DNA of 64,000 nt from Verrucomicrobiales bacterium (GCA_012960505.1 DUBC01000016.1:62001-126000); one strand, 5' to 3'. Positions 26,530 to 35,644 are shown, counted from the stretch's first letter. Notes: a model not told the origin generated them from the sequence alone. Translations and numbers: made by a program.

Positions 26530-28128
26530 TCATTCGTTACGGAATTGATTAATGAAAATAAAAGCCATAGCTCCTAATGAGAGAGTGCTATGACCCATAG
26601 TAGTTATTACCTCACGAATTGGATTTAAATGACATGCAAGAATCCATGTTATCCCTATTAGAGTGCTTGATCCTATCACAAAAATACCCAGGGATGAAAT
26701 AGCGGCAGAGCTACCTTCTCTAACTTCTTTAGCAGAATTCAAATAATAGTTTGAGATAAGAGCAAAAATGATAATTGAAAAAATGCTTAAAGGTTTTGCT
26801 AATTGAGGAACAAGTCCTACCAAAGCATCGTAAGCTCCATGAGCGATCACCACTAAAATGAATGTTCCAATAAATCCTTCCCATCTCGTCTTAGGCCAAA
26901 GGCCAAAATAGAATAGTGAGAGGCCAGCGATTCCAGTCAGTGATGCATGGAAAAAATTTGCAGTTAAAAATCTAGGAAAAACATCTGCTTCGGATCCGGG
27001 CCCAAAATAAAGTAGGTTTTCTGAGCAGGCGAATCCGAGTCCAATGCAAGCAGCTGTTGCTAAAGCTTCCATTGGGCATCTCCTCTTCAGAAGAATAAAA
27101 AGGAATGGTGTAAAAAAAAGCAGTTTGATTAATTCTTCTCTAAGTCCAATGCCACAAATCACATAAAGGCTATCGTTAATTATTTCTCCGTTTAACTTGA
27201 ATTGAAGTTCATTTTCTTGCCAGAAAACTAATCCAAGAACCACGAAGGTTGATGCGAATCCAGCTATGAATCCAAATCCATAAAGTGGTATTCTTCTTAG
27301 AGGAAGATTACCTGCGCGCCCCAAACTAATGATAATGCAGAACCAAATAGTAGCTGTAAAGGCGGTCACAGAAAGCCAAACAAAATTAAGATTTTGAAAA
27401 ATAAATGTTATATTTCTTTTGGTGAGTAATACCCACTTCCTTAATCTCAAGGCAACATTTTCAAATGTTTGGTTGCTCATTGAATTTCTATATTCTTGAC
27501 TGGAAAATAGTTCTTCAAGTTCGTTTGTCTTATCTAAGGCCAGGAGTGCTCGCATAATGCCGTTTTTTGCATGATCTGACTGAGGGTAATTCTTTAACTC
27601 GAATTTATAGAATTCCTTAGCTTTTTCATGTTTTTCTCTAGCGCTAAGAATGTCTGCGTAAAATTCAGAAGCGAAACGAATTGGCCTACTACTCTTCATG
27701 CGTACCTTTAATTTTAAAAAGTGAGCTTCATTTTTTTTGTCCAAGGCAGATAATATATAATCTTCAAAGAGTTTTTGAGTCTCTGGCTTTAAGATGTTTT
27801 GAGGAATTCCAAGTATTGAAGCCGTTGAGTACAGGCCCTCACGTGCCATCCTAGCAATGCTTGTTTCTTCAAATCCTTTCCCGCTCCTATAATTAATAAT
27901 GCGTTCAACCTTCTTAGGGTTCAGGCGGTTCATTATGATTGGTAAAGATTCTGTTTTAATCCAAGGGCATGCAATTTCTAACCTTTCTATAATCTGGGTT
28001 TTTTTTGTCGAAATGCTAGGCAATGCAATGCCGATCAGTATTGAAATAATGCCAATGATTATTGATGAGCGGAGTAGAAAGTTCCGATCGCGAGATTGCA
28101 ATATTAGTCTTTGATGAATCTTAGGCAT
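26530..28128 (-). CDS. PrsW-family intramembrane metalloprotease with N-terminal helical extension
   Basis: The PrsW domain occupies the last 290 residues, with several membrane helices and the motifs GLREELIKLLFF (catalytic Glu-Glu), GFACSENLLYFGPG, FFHASLTGIAG and IAHGAYDAL. In Bacillus PrsW cleaves an anti-sigma factor; the target here is unknown. Unusually, residues 40-230 form an extra helical region (TPR-like, ALDKTNELEELF), placed after a first membrane segment at about 21-37. This could present substrates on the outer face. The amidase gene lies 49 bp upstream on the same strand. Confidence 0.86.
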   Translation of the reverse strand: MPKIHQRLILQSRDRNFLLRSSIIIGIISILIGIALPSISTKKTQIIERLEIACPWIKTESLPIIMNRLNPKKVERIINYRSGKGFEETSIARMAREGLYSTASILGIPQNILKPETQKLFEDYILSALDKKNEAHFLKLKVRMKSSRPIRFASEFYADILSAREKHEKAKEFYKFELKNYPQSDHAKNGIMRALLALDKTNELEELFSSQEYRNSMSNQTFENVALRLRKWVLLTKRNITFIFQNLNFVWLSVTAFTATIWFCIIISLGRAGNLPLRRIPLYGFGFIAGFASTFVVLGLVFWQENELQFKLNGEIINDSLYVICGIGLREELIKLLFFTPFLFILLKRRCPMEALATAACIGLGFACSENLLYFGPGSEADVFPRFLTANFFHASLTGIAGLSLFYFGLWPKTRWEGFIGTFILVVIAHGAYDALVGLVPQLAKPLSIFSIIIFALISNYYLNSAKEVREGSSAAISSLGIFVIGSSTLIGITWILACHLNPIREVITTMGHSTLSLGAMAFIFINQFRNE

Positions 28129-28177
28129 AATAACTGGAGTTATATGGTCTTAATAATTCAATTGGCCCATTCCATTT

Positions 28178-29500
28178 CTAGGATTTTCGTTTTATTTTAT
28201 AATAATTAACAAGTCCTCCAACGACACCGTCGGCATATTCATGGATTAAACTTTTACGTTTCTTTCCAGATATCATCTTTTCTCCAGAGTAATTCCCAGC
28301 AATGACTCTATGATAAAATGTAGGACTGTTCATTACATAAGGTTCGAGAAAAATAACCGGGCAGTGGTAGATTCTATTAGCGAGAAGGTTCCTTGCATAA
28401 ATATAGGGTTGTTTGTGGTTTATGAGCTTTGCATTTGAAGTGGAATATTTATATGGAGGGAGCCCAGTTTCATTAGCCATCGAACTGGCAACTGCAATAT
28501 TTATGGCCAACTCTTCATTATGAGTATTTTGTAAGAGTCTTTTGAATAAATGGAATCGGTTATCTTCAAGACGAAATTCAGTTGAGCTGTAATTGCCATT
28601 TATTAAAAGGTGAAGATGATTGCGGTTTATTAGTTTAGGTTTATTTGGGTTTCCCCAAGACTCTGCATTGAAATGCACACAAATTGTGAGATCAGGTTTA
28701 ATCGTATTGTTGATTATATGCGCTCTTCTTCGGATTTCGTGTTTCCTATAAAATAGGAGTTCACTTTCTCTCTTGAGTGCTAGGCCTTCAGAATTTTGTC
28801 CGCGAGATTGCAAAACCTTTCGTGCAAGCTCTTCAAAATGTCCCGGTCTTAATTTAGTTACGGGTTCGTGTTGGTCTCTTAATAGAACAACTGTTGCTCC
28901 GAGCGATTGTAGTTTTTGTTTAATTAATTTTGCTGAAAGCAGAGTTAGTTCACCTTCTTTTATTTCGATGCCTTTACCATCTAATTGATACCATCGACCT
29001 TCCATCTTTGCCCATTCCCCGCCGATATGTCCGGGATCAATTGCTACCCTAAGGTCTTTGAGTGGTTCTTTTTCAATATTAGTATTTATGGGAAGCTCTC
29101 CGGCTTTTCTCCAGTAACGTAAATTTTTTGGCACATGATCAGATGAGCCAAATTGCAGTTTGAAAATTTGATTACCTTTTGCGCGGATTTCAGCGTATTC
29201 TGAATTGATCCTTACGGCTAATTTCCAAGCGCCTTGTTCAGAATAAATGTTTTCTAGTTCTGTTAGAAATCGTCTCTTAGTAATTCTTTTCTGATATTTT
29301 TCTAGTTCACTCCAGTCCGGATCAATGGCTAATGTGCTGAGGTTGGTGCGAATGCGGAGCTGGTCAGCATTAATTTCAGATTCAGCAGCAATCTTATTTT
29401 TAGGATTTAAGATAACAATTATTAAGAGGACTGATATAATTATGATGCTAATCCAGAATAATTTTACTGATTTGGTTGGTAATGGTTCTTTTTGCGGCAT
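28178..29500 (-). CDS. N-acetylmuramoyl-L-alanine amidase (Amidase_3)
   Basis: Hydrolyses the amide between muramic acid and the stem peptide in peptidoglycan. A single N-terminal membrane segment (about residues 12-31) anchors it. The catalytic domain runs from about residue 150, with the zinc motifs VAIDPGHIGG (His158), IKEGELTLLSAK (Glu), LRD and CVHFNAES (His). Residues 40-150 are an extra N-terminal region without a recognised fold. The 440-residue length is large for an AmiC relative. Position: 86 bp from the divergent YmdB gene and upstream of PrsW. A role in cell separation is inferred from the family. Confidence 0.9.
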   Translation of the reverse strand: MPQKEPLPTKSVKLFWISIIIISVLLIIVILNPKNKIAAESEINADQLRIRTNLSTLAIDPDWSELEKYQKRITKRRFLTELENIYSEQGAWKLAVRINSEYAEIRAKGNQIFKLQFGSSDHVPKNLRYWRKAGELPINTNIEKEPLKDLRVAIDPGHIGGEWAKMEGRWYQLDGKGIEIKEGELTLLSAKLIKQKLQSLGATVVLLRDQHEPVTKLRPGHFEELARKVLQSRGQNSEGLALKRESELLFYRKHEIRRRAHIINNTIKPDLTICVHFNAESWGNPNKPKLINRNHLHLLINGNYSSTEFRLEDNRFHLFKRLLQNTHNEELAINIAVASSMANETGLPPYKYSTSNAKLINHKQPYIYARNLLANRIYHCPVIFLEPYVMNSPTFYHRVIAGNYSGEKMISGKKRKSLIHEYADGVVGGLVNYYKIKRKS

Positions 29501-29586
29501 CGAGAATAGGAACTGAATTTAAACGTAAATTGACACTTATGACAATATGTGGTTGAGCCTTACTCATTTCCAATTAGCATAATGAC

Positions 29587-30405
29587 TTGGACGCACTATC
29601 AAACACTAGTAATTTAAGACTTCTTTTTTTAGGGGATATTGTTGGCGAGCCTGGCCGTAAAGCGGTTGGAGATTTTCTCCCTAAGATTCGTGAATCTCGG
29701 GGAATCGATTTCATTGTAGTTAATGGAGAGAATGCGGCTGGCGGAAGAGGTATTACGCCTAAGATTGCAATAGGTCTTCTAAGGGCTGGAGCAACTGTCA
29801 TTACGACGGGTGATCATATTTGGGATCAGAAAGAGATCATTGATTATTTGCCTACGGAGCCGAGATTGTTACGACCCCTTAATTATCCGGACGGCACACC
29901 TGGTCAAGGCAGTGTTGTGCTTGAAACGGAGAAGGGGCCTGTTGCGATATTAAATGCTCAAGGTCGAACATTCATGAATCCACCCCTAGAGAATCCATTC
30001 CTTGCGATCGATGCTGAGTTGGAACTGATCCGTAAGGAGGCAGATGTCAGGATGGTTTTCGTCGATTTTCATGCTGAGGCGACCAGTGAAACTATAGCGA
30101 CTGGCCGTTATCTTGATGGAAGAGTGTCAGCTGTGGTAGGAACCCATACCCATGTTCAGACTGCAGATGAACAAATTTTTCCGGGTGGAACAGGATTCTT
30201 GTGTGATGCTGGCATGTGTGGGCCGTCAGAATCAATTTTAGGGAGGCAAATAGATCCAATACTAGAACGTATGCGTACTTCAACGCCCAGAGCAATGCCC
30301 GTAGCCAAAGGGGAAGTGGATATAAGGGGAGTTCTTTTGGATATTGATTATAGCACCGGAAAAGCTGTAGGTATCGAGCGTATTGCTGAAAAATTTAATA
30401 ATTAA
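29587..30405 (+). CDS. ymdB: YmdB-family metallophosphoesterase
   Basis: A dimetal phosphodiesterase of the YmdB/TIGR00282 family, reported in Bacillus to cleave cyclic nucleotides. The motifs are FLGDIVGEPGRKA, VNGENAAGGRGITP, TGDHIWDQKEI, VDFHAEATSE and VVGTHTHVQTADE. The frame opens with TTG at 29587; an in-frame TAG four codons upstream and the absence of ATG or GTG before the first strand make TTG the only plausible start. Length 272 is typical. Its activity on 2',3'-cyclic nucleotides is known for relatives only. Confidence 0.93.
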   Translation: MDALSNTSNLRLLFLGDIVGEPGRKAVGDFLPKIRESRGIDFIVVNGENAAGGRGITPKIAIGLLRAGATVITTGDHIWDQKEIIDYLPTEPRLLRPLNYPDGTPGQGSVVLETEKGPVAILNAQGRTFMNPPLENPFLAIDAELELIRKEADVRMVFVDFHAEATSETIATGRYLDGRVSAVVGTHTHVQTADEQIFPGGTGFLCDAGMCGPSESILGRQIDPILERMRTSTPRAMPVAKGEVDIRGVLLDIDYSTGKAVGIERIAEKFNN

Positions 30406-30736
30406 AAGTGATTTTTCTTCCTATGAAGGAATATAACCTGCTTTTGCTTGGTTTATTAGCATTGCAAATTCTTGCATAATCACTTCAAAATGAGTATCTT
30501 AAGAAGCAAGTTTGCTTTATCTCTGAAAAATTTAATTTTTTTTTTGACAGTAACAGTCTATTTGATAGATTTCGCTCCACTTTTTCGCAGGGGTGGTAGG
30601 TGTTTTCTTTCTAGAATGGTTCATAATAAATGGCTTTCTGGGGTGGGAATCTCTCGACTTCTGCGGACTGCGTGAGTGTTTCATGTGTGGTCACCTGCCG
30701 AGTTTAATGCTCATAAGGTAATTAAACAATAGATGT
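30406..30736 (+). other. noncoding leader before the tRNA-Thr/tuf operon
   Basis: No convincing gene is present: a 67-codon frame here has no start signal or family. A candidate promoter is described separately. Downstream of it, GGTAGGTG (30595-30602) pairs with CACCTGCC (30692-30699), with one wobble, enclosing about 90 nt, and this could be a structured leader RNA. The remainder is AT-rich and shows nothing else. Confidence 0.4.
30544..30571 (+). promoter_or_regulatory. candidate promoter of the tRNA-Thr-tuf operon
   Basis: A perfect TTGACA (30544-30549) is followed after 16 bp by TAGATT (30566-30571, four of six -10 matches). The next bases, TCGCTCC, are GC-rich, as in promoters under stringent control. 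It is the best sigma-70-like match upstream of the operon. The predicted start near 30578 would leave a leader of about 160 nt before the tRNA. Confidence 0.5.
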
Positions 30737-30811
<75 letters not shown>

Positions 30812-30836
30812 CGCAGAAAGTAAGAAGTAATACTAA

Positions 30837-30850
30837 GCCGATTAATCGGC
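30837..30850. repeat. 14-bp perfect palindrome between tRNA-Thr and tuf
   Basis: GCCGATTAATCGGC is exactly self-complementary, 26 bp after the tRNA. A second short stem, AGTCCT (30949-30954) with AGGACT (30965-30970), lies just before tuf. They could act in processing of the tRNA-mRNA transcript or as an operator. This is unproven. Confidence 0.4.
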
Positions 30851-30986
30851 AACTAAACTTAAAAAGAAACCAACAAGAATTACAAATTGCGAGATCAAAA
30901 ATACTTTGCAGATAATTTGTAAGGAAATTCAAAATCAACTAAGACCCTAGTCCTTAATTTTTATAGGACTTACTACTAACAAAGAC

Positions 30987-32171
30987 ATGGCCAAAGAAGC
31001 ATTCGAAAGAAACAAGCCCCACGTCAACATTGGAACAATCGGACACGTTGACCACGGGAAGACTACGCTCACCGCTGCTATCTGCCATACGCTGGCGGGA
31101 AAAGGTTTGGCTGAGAAGAAAAATTACGATGAAATTGATGCCGCTCCAGAAGAGAAGGAACGAGGCATTACAATTTCAACAGCTCACGTAGAGTATGAGA
31201 CGGAGAAAAGACACTATGCTCACGTTGATTGCCCAGGACATGCTGACTATGTGAAAAATATGATCACGGGTGCTGCACAAATGGACGGAGGTATTCTGGT
31301 TTGTTCTGCTGCAGATGGTCCAATGCCGCAAACAAGAGAGCATATTTTGCTGGCTCGTCAGGTTGGAGTCCCTGCGATTGTGGTATTCTTAAACAAAGTT
31401 GATCAGGTTGATGATGCAGAATTGCTTGATCTGGTCGAGATGGAGATTCGCGAATTGCTTACTGCTTATGAGTTCCCTGGTGATGATATTCCAATCGTTA
31501 AGGGTTCTGCATTGAAGGCCCTAGAAGGAGACGGTGAAGAGCAAGAGAACATTATGAAACTCATGGATGCAGTTGATGATTACATTCCGAAGCCTGAGCG
31601 GCCCGTGGATTTGGATTTCCTTATGCCGATTGAGGACGTCTTTTCAATTGAAGGTCGGGGAACTGTTGCTACTGGCCGTATAGAGCGTGGCGTGGTCAAC
31701 AAGATGGAAGAAGTTGAAATTGTTGGAATCCGCGACACACAGAAGACGATAGTTACTGACATTGAAATGTTCCGTAAATTGTTAGATCGTGGTGAGGCAG
31801 GTGACAATGTTGGTATCCTGCTTAGAGGAACAAAGAAAGAAGACATCGAGCGTGGTCAGGTCATTGCAAAACCAGGTTCAATTACACCACACCAAAAGTT
31901 CACTTCGGAAGTTTATGTTTTGAGTAAGGATGAAGGTGGTCGTCATACCCCTTTCTTTAGTAATTATAGACCACAATTTTACTTCCGAACAACTGACGTG
32001 ACTGGTACCATTAAATTACCTGACGGTGTTGAAATGGTTATGCCTGGTGACAACGTGACTATGGAAGTTGAGCTCATCACTCCGATTGCGATGGAAAAAA
32101 CGATTCGTTTTGCGATTCGTGAAGGTGGTCGTACCGTTGGAGCTGGCCGTGTTGCTGACATTCTTGATTAA
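30987..32171 (+). CDS. tuf: elongation factor Tu
   Basis: EF-Tu carries aminoacyl-tRNA to the ribosome. The G domain has [10 protein letters not shown] (P-loop, residues 19-28), the switch [14 protein letters not shown] and NKVD, and domains 2 and 3 follow with the conserved [13 protein letters not shown]. Length 394 is standard. The ATG has no Shine-Dalgarno upstream (CTAACAAAGAC). tRNA-Thr lies upstream and tRNA-Trp, secE and nusG follow, the classical arrangement. Confidence 0.99.
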   Translation: MAKEAFERNKPHVNIGTIGHVDHGKTTLTAAICHTLAGKGLAEKKNYDEIDAAPEEKERGITISTAHVEYETEKRHYAHVDCPGHADYVKNMITGAAQMDGGILVCSAADGPMPQTREHILLARQVGVPAIVVFLNKVDQVDDAELLDLVEMEIRELLTAYEFPGDDIPIVKGSALKALEGDGEEQENIMKLMDAVDDYIPKPERPVDLDFLMPIEDVFSIEGRGTVATGRIERGVVNKMEEVEIVGIRDTQKTIVTDIEMFRKLLDRGEAGDNVGILLRGTKKEDIERGQVIAKPGSITPHQKFTSEVYVLSKDEGGRHTPFFSNYRPQFYFRTTDVTGTIKLPDGVEMVMPGDNVTMEVELITPIAMEKTIRFAIREGGRTVGAGRVADILD

Positions 32172-32201
32172 AATTTAAACCTCAAATAAACGAATTTAGT
32201 T

Positions 32202-32248
32202 TAGCCGGATCTTGTCGGACATTATTTAGCTCAAATTGGATCCGGCTA
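32202..32248 (+). promoter_or_regulatory. inverted repeat in the tuf to tRNA-Trp spacer
   Basis: TAGCCGGATC and GATCCGGCTA form a perfect 10-bp stem around a 27-nt loop. No T-run follows, so it is more likely an RNA processing or stability element than a terminator. Confidence 0.5.
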
Positions 32249-32315
32249 CGCTGTAAAAAAGAGAACTCCTCAAAAGTGAGTTTAATAAAGAAAAACAAAC
32301 TATATAAACTCCAAG

Positions 32316-32393
32316 AGGGTAGTAGCTCAGCCTGGTTAGAGCACCGGTCTCCAAAACCGGGTGTCGGGGGTTCGAATCCCTCCTACCCTGCCA
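32316..32393 (+). tRNA. tRNA-Trp (CCA)
   Basis: The cloverleaf has acceptor AGGGTAG/CTACCCT, D arm GCTC/GAGC, anticodon arm CCGGT/ACCGG with loop CTCCAAA (anticodon CCA) and T arm GGGGG/CCCTC with TTCGAAT. The 3' CCA is encoded. It lies between tuf and secE; no rpmG is found here. Confidence 0.98.
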
Positions 32394-32428
32394 AGAGCCT
32401 CTATAATTAAAATCCCTTAAGTGAAGAA

Positions 32429-32647
32429 ATGAAAAATCTAACAAGATATTTTGGAGAAGTTAGAACTGAGCTTCAAAAAGCTAGTTGGCCTTGGATTCCT
32501 AAGAATAAGGGAGAGAAGGGGTTTAAACGTTTCAAAGAACTTACCGATTCTACTGTGGTGGTATTTATAGCGATGATGCTTTTGGGTGCTTTCGTGAGTC
32601 TTTGGGATTTGATTTTATTTAATATCATTAAGTTGCTTACTAATTAA
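32429..32647 (+). CDS. secE: preprotein translocase subunit SecE
   Basis: A small SecYEG subunit with a conserved amphipathic N-terminal part (EVRTELQKASWPW) and a single C-terminal membrane helix (about residues 45-65), the reduced form usual outside gammaproteobacteria. Its 72 residues and its place between tRNA-Trp and nusG confirm the call. The ATG at 32429 is preceded by AAGTGAAGAA, at best a weak ribosome-binding site. Confidence 0.93.
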   Translation: MKNLTRYFGEVRTELQKASWPWIPKNKGEKGFKRFKELTDSTVVVFIAMMLLGAFVSLWDLILFNIIKLLTN

Positions 32648-32699
32648 TAGCACCTTGGAATTTTATTTTAGATAACGCTTAATAATTAATTAAACAAAG

Positions 32700-33272
32700 A
32701 TGCCTTTAATTCCTGCACCAAAAGACCAATGGTACGTGGTTCACGTATTATCTGGTCAGGAAAACAAAGTTCGCAATAGTTTTGAGCGGCGAATGGAGTC
32801 AGAAGAAATGAGCGATGTAATTTTTGAAGTTTTGGTCCCTACTGAACGGGTTTCAGAAGTAAAGAAGGGCAAGCGAACAGAATCAAAGAGAAAGTTTTTT
32901 CCTGGATATCTTATTATGAATATGCACTTGCTCAATGATGAGGGTGGATTGATCGACCGTAGTTGGTACTTTGTACAGGAAACGCATGGGGTAATTGGTT
33001 TTGCTGGCACAAAGAATAATCCGATTCCTATGCGCCCTCGCGAAGTCGAGAGCATGCTACTTCAGATAAAAGAACGCGAAGAAAGCATTAAACCGAGGAT
33101 TGCATTTGATGTTGGAGAAACAATTAAAGTTTCTGATGGTCCTTTTGAAAGTCAGCCCGGAGTAATAGAGGAAATAGACCAAGAAAAAGGAACTTTACTA
33201 GTTTCAGTTACTGTCTTTGGTCGCCCAACTCCCGTTGAGCTAGAGCATTGGCAAATCGAAAAAGAAGAATAA
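32700..33272 (+). CDS. nusG: transcription termination/antitermination protein NusG
   Basis: NusG binds RNA polymerase and couples it to Rho or the ribosome. The NGN domain (residues 10-115) has [14 protein letters not shown] and [10 protein letters not shown]. The C-terminal KOW domain has [13 protein letters not shown] and [10 protein letters not shown]. Its 190 residues fit the family. Upstream of the ATG is TTAAACAAAG, with no Shine-Dalgarno. Confidence 0.97.
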   Translation: MPLIPAPKDQWYVVHVLSGQENKVRNSFERRMESEEMSDVIFEVLVPTERVSEVKKGKRTESKRKFFPGYLIMNMHLLNDEGGLIDRSWYFVQETHGVIGFAGTKNNPIPMRPREVESMLLQIKEREESIKPRIAFDVGETIKVSDGPFESQPGVIEEIDQEKGTLLVSVTVFGRPTPVELEHWQIEKEE

Positions 33273-33301
33273 TAAATACTCGAATTAATCATTTTAATAC
33301 C

Positions 33302-33730
33302 ATGGCTAAAGAAATAACCGGAACCTTGAAACTTCAGATCCCCGCGGGTCAGGCGAATCCGTCACCTCCTGTAGGACCAGCATTGGGACAGGCTGGACTA
33401 AATATTATGCAGTTTTGCAAAGATTTTAATGCAAAGACTCAGGCTCAGGCTGGAGATGTTCTGCCAGTCGTCATAACGATATATAAAGATAAAAGTTTCA
33501 GTTTTGTTTGTAAGCAACCACCGGCATCTGCGTTACTTAAAAAAGCAGCAAAGATTGCGTCAGGATCAGGTGAGCCTCACAAAGAGAAAGTGGCTACAAT
33601 AACTAAAGCCCAAGTGATGGAAATTGTGAAAATTAAAAAACCTGACTTGAATACTGAAGATGATGAAGCCGCAGCTCGTATTATTGCAGGAAGTGCCCGC
33701 CAAATGGGCATCGAGATTCAAGGAATGTAA
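33302..33730 (+). CDS. rplK: 50S ribosomal protein L11
   Basis: L11 forms the GTPase-associated centre with 23S rRNA. It shows [20 protein letters not shown] and [13 protein letters not shown] at the N-terminus and SARQMGIEI at the end. The ATG at 33302 is used; a frame starting at 33248 would overlap nusG and adds 18 unconserved residues. Length 142 is exact for the family. No Shine-Dalgarno precedes it. Confidence 0.98.
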   Translation: MAKEITGTLKLQIPAGQANPSPPVGPALGQAGLNIMQFCKDFNAKTQAQAGDVLPVVITIYKDKSFSFVCKQPPASALLKKAAKIASGSGEPHKEKVATITKAQVMEIVKIKKPDLNTEDDEAAARIIAGSARQMGIEIQGM

Positions 33731-33763
33731 TTATTGAGATTTAATTAATATAAACAAAACACT

Positions 33764-33795
33764 GCAGGAGGGTGTAATGCATCCGCTAATACTGC
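33764..33795 (+). promoter_or_regulatory. hairpin with asymmetric internal loop before rplA
   Basis: GCAG/CTGC (33764-33767, 33792-33795) encloses an inner stem GGGTG/CATCC with loop TAATG, leaving internal-loop sides GA and GCTAATA. It ends 9 bp before the rplA ATG, so it could serve as an L1 feedback site. That role is a hypothesis from position; the sequence is not a proven L1 target. Confidence 0.35.
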
Positions 33796-33804
33796 GAAAG
33801 AAAG

Positions 33805-34503
33805 ATGGCAAAAAAAAGAAGTAAAAGATATCGCCAAGCTGCGGAACTATTTGAAGAGGATAAAGAGTATACTCTTGCTGAAGCTATTGATATACTTAAG
33901 AAATTTCCTCCAGCCAAGTATGACGAGACGGTTTCAATTTCTGTGCGTCTTGGAGTCGATGCTAAGCAATCTGACCAGATGGTCCGCGGAACATGCCCTT
34001 TACCTCATGGGTCAGGCAAGAAAGTTAGGGTCTTGGTTTTTGCTCAAGGTGAGGCAGCGACAGCGGCAAAGAATGCTGGAGCTGAGTTCGTTGGTTTTGA
34101 TGATCTGATAAATAAAATCCAAGGAGGATTTCAAGATTTTGATGTTGCTGTTGCGACTCCAGAAGCTATGGCAGAAGTCAGGAAACTTGGGCGCTTTCTT
34201 GGGCCTCGCGGATTAATGCCTAACCCTAAGACGGGAACGGTTACTGATGATACCGCTTCAGCTGTTAATGCAGTGAAGGCTGGACGCATTGATTTCAAAT
34301 TGGACCGAAACGGTGGCGTAGCAGCTCCGATTGGAAAAGTTTCGTTTTCAGCTGAGCAGCTTGCTGATAATGGCAATGCTGTAATGAATGCAATTAGGCA
34401 AGTAAGACCAGCTTCGACTAAAGGAATTTATATTTGTGGCGCCACTCTATCGGCTACTGTTTCACCCGGTATACCGATTGAAACTGATGTGTTCGAGAAA
34501 TAA
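33805..34503 (+). CDS. rplA: 50S ribosomal protein L1
   Basis: L1 forms the stalk that helps release deacylated tRNA and binds its own mRNA in many bacteria. Its motifs include VSISVRLGVDAKQSDQMVRG, FLGPRGLMPNPKTGTV and the C-terminal ATLSATVSPG. Length 232 is standard. Codon usage matches its neighbours. Confidence 0.98.
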   Translation: MAKKRSKRYRQAAELFEEDKEYTLAEAIDILKKFPPAKYDETVSISVRLGVDAKQSDQMVRGTCPLPHGSGKKVRVLVFAQGEAATAAKNAGAEFVGFDDLINKIQGGFQDFDVAVATPEAMAEVRKLGRFLGPRGLMPNPKTGTVTDDTASAVNAVKAGRIDFKLDRNGGVAAPIGKVSFSAEQLADNGNAVMNAIRQVRPASTKGIYICGATLSATVSPGIPIETDVFEK

Positions 34504-34533
34504 GAAACGTTAATAAAAAAGTTAAGGATTACA

Positions 34534-35046
34534 ATGAAAGCAATCAAAGAGAATATTATTAACGATCTTATAGAGAAACTAAACGCATCTCCTTTCATGA
34601 TTGTTATTGATTACAAGGCATTAACGGTAGTACAGCTTGGAGAATTGCGTACGCGACTCAGTGAAACTAATTCTACTGCTCACATAACAAAGAATTCTTA
34701 TGCTAAGCGTGCATCGGTAGCTGTGGAATATCCTGAAGGGATTAATGATTTTTTGACCGGTCAGACGGCGCTTGTTACCGGTGATCAGGACATATGTGCA
34801 GTTGCTAAGGTCCTGAAGGATTATAAGAAAGAAAATGAGAAGCCTGAAATGCGTGCGGGAGTCATGGATGGCAATCTGCTCAGTCCGGAGGAATTAAATG
34901 CTTTAGCATCATTGCCGCCCATGGATGTATTGAGAGCCCATTTTCTTGGAACGTTACAATCACCTGCTAGCACTTTTGTAAGGCTGCTTAATGAGCCAGC
35001 GTCATCCCTTGCCCGTATACTTAAGGCAAAGGAGGATCAAGGCTAA
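34534..35046 (+). CDS. rplJ: 50S ribosomal protein L10
   Basis: L10 anchors L7/L12 dimers at the ribosome stalk. The N-terminal rRNA-binding domain (residues 1-110, VIDYKALTVVQLGELR) is followed by the helical L12-binding tail. It has the only clear Shine-Dalgarno in the cluster, AAGGA, 6 nt before its ATG. Only 30 bp separate it from rplA, so there is no room for a classical L10 leader. Confidence 0.96.
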   Translation: MKAIKENIINDLIEKLNASPFMIVIDYKALTVVQLGELRTRLSETNSTAHITKNSYAKRASVAVEYPEGINDFLTGQTALVTGDQDICAVAKVLKDYKKENEKPEMRAGVMDGNLLSPEELNALASLPPMDVLRAHFLGTLQSPASTFVRLLNEPASSLARILKAKEDQG

Positions 35047-35089
35047 TAATAAAGATTATCTTTGGTATGCGAAGTTCATGCCAAGGAGT

Positions 35090-35139
35090 AAACAAAACTA
35101 AAACAAAACTAAAACAAAACTAAAACAAAACTAAAACAA
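35090..35139 (+). repeat. four-copy 11-bp tandem repeat AAACAAAACTA
   Basis: Perfect units at 35090-35100, 35101-35111, 35112-35122 and 35123-35133 are followed by a partial AAACAA. The plus strand has no G. It lies 43 bp after the rplJ stop and about 90 bp before rplL. The same 11-mer occurs again at 35953-35963, overlapping the A of the rpoB start codon. Confidence 0.95.
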
Positions 35140-35225
35140 TATAAACCACGGTTCCTTGTCGGGGTGGCGGCCGCCGCTTTGAAATGTTACAGGGCTCTGA
35201 ATCGCGACGACACCGTAAAAAAGAA

Positions 35226-35603
35226 ATGGCTGATATTGAAAAATTAACTGAAGACCTAAGTGGACTAAGTGTTCTTGAAGTTGCTGACCTTGTAAAAGCT
35301 CTCGAAGAGAAGTGGGGTGTAAGTGCTGCTGCTCCTGTAGCTGCTGCTGCTGCTCCAGCTGCCGGTGGTGGAGAAGCTGTGGAAGAGAAGACTGAATTCG
35401 ATGTAATATTGACTAATGCTGGTGGCAGTAAAATTGCTGTCATTAAAGAAGTTCGTGGTGCTGTTAGTGGCCTTGGACTTGCTGATGCCAAGAAACTTGT
35501 CGATGCAGCTCCATCTCCAATTAAAGAAGCATGTTCCAAGGAAGAAGCTGAAGAAATTAAGACCAAACTTGAAGCTGCCGGGGCAGAGGTCGAAATCAAA
35601 TAA
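35226..35603 (+). CDS. rplL: 50S ribosomal protein L7/L12
   Basis: The multimeric stalk protein recruits translation factors. The N-terminal dimer domain is followed by the Ala-rich hinge ([16 protein letters not shown]) and the C-terminal factor-binding domain with [19 protein letters not shown]. The ATG at 35226 gives the standard 125-residue protein; an in-frame ATG at 35184 would add 14 basic residues from the leader. The upstream 75 bp are unusually GC-rich and include GGCGGCCGCC. No Shine-Dalgarno precedes it. Confidence 0.98.
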   Translation: MADIEKLTEDLSGLSVLEVADLVKALEEKWGVSAAAPVAAAAAPAAGGGEAVEEKTEFDVILTNAGGSKIAVIKEVRGAVSGLGLADAKKLVDAAPSPIKEACSKEEAEEIKTKLEAAGAEVEIK

Positions 35604-35644
35604 TTACTTAATTAGATTTAGTATTATTTACTTTTTAACTAATC

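Noticed and set aside
30472-30675. 67-codon frame before tRNA-Thr
   Set aside because: No ribosome-binding site, no family signature, and a candidate promoter and structured leader overlap it.
34504-34533. Classical L10 leader before rplJ
   Set aside because: Only 30 bp separate rplA and rplJ, too short for the known leader structure.
35090-35139. CRISPR array or transposon end
   Set aside because: The 11-bp units have no spacers and no flanking cas or transposase genes.
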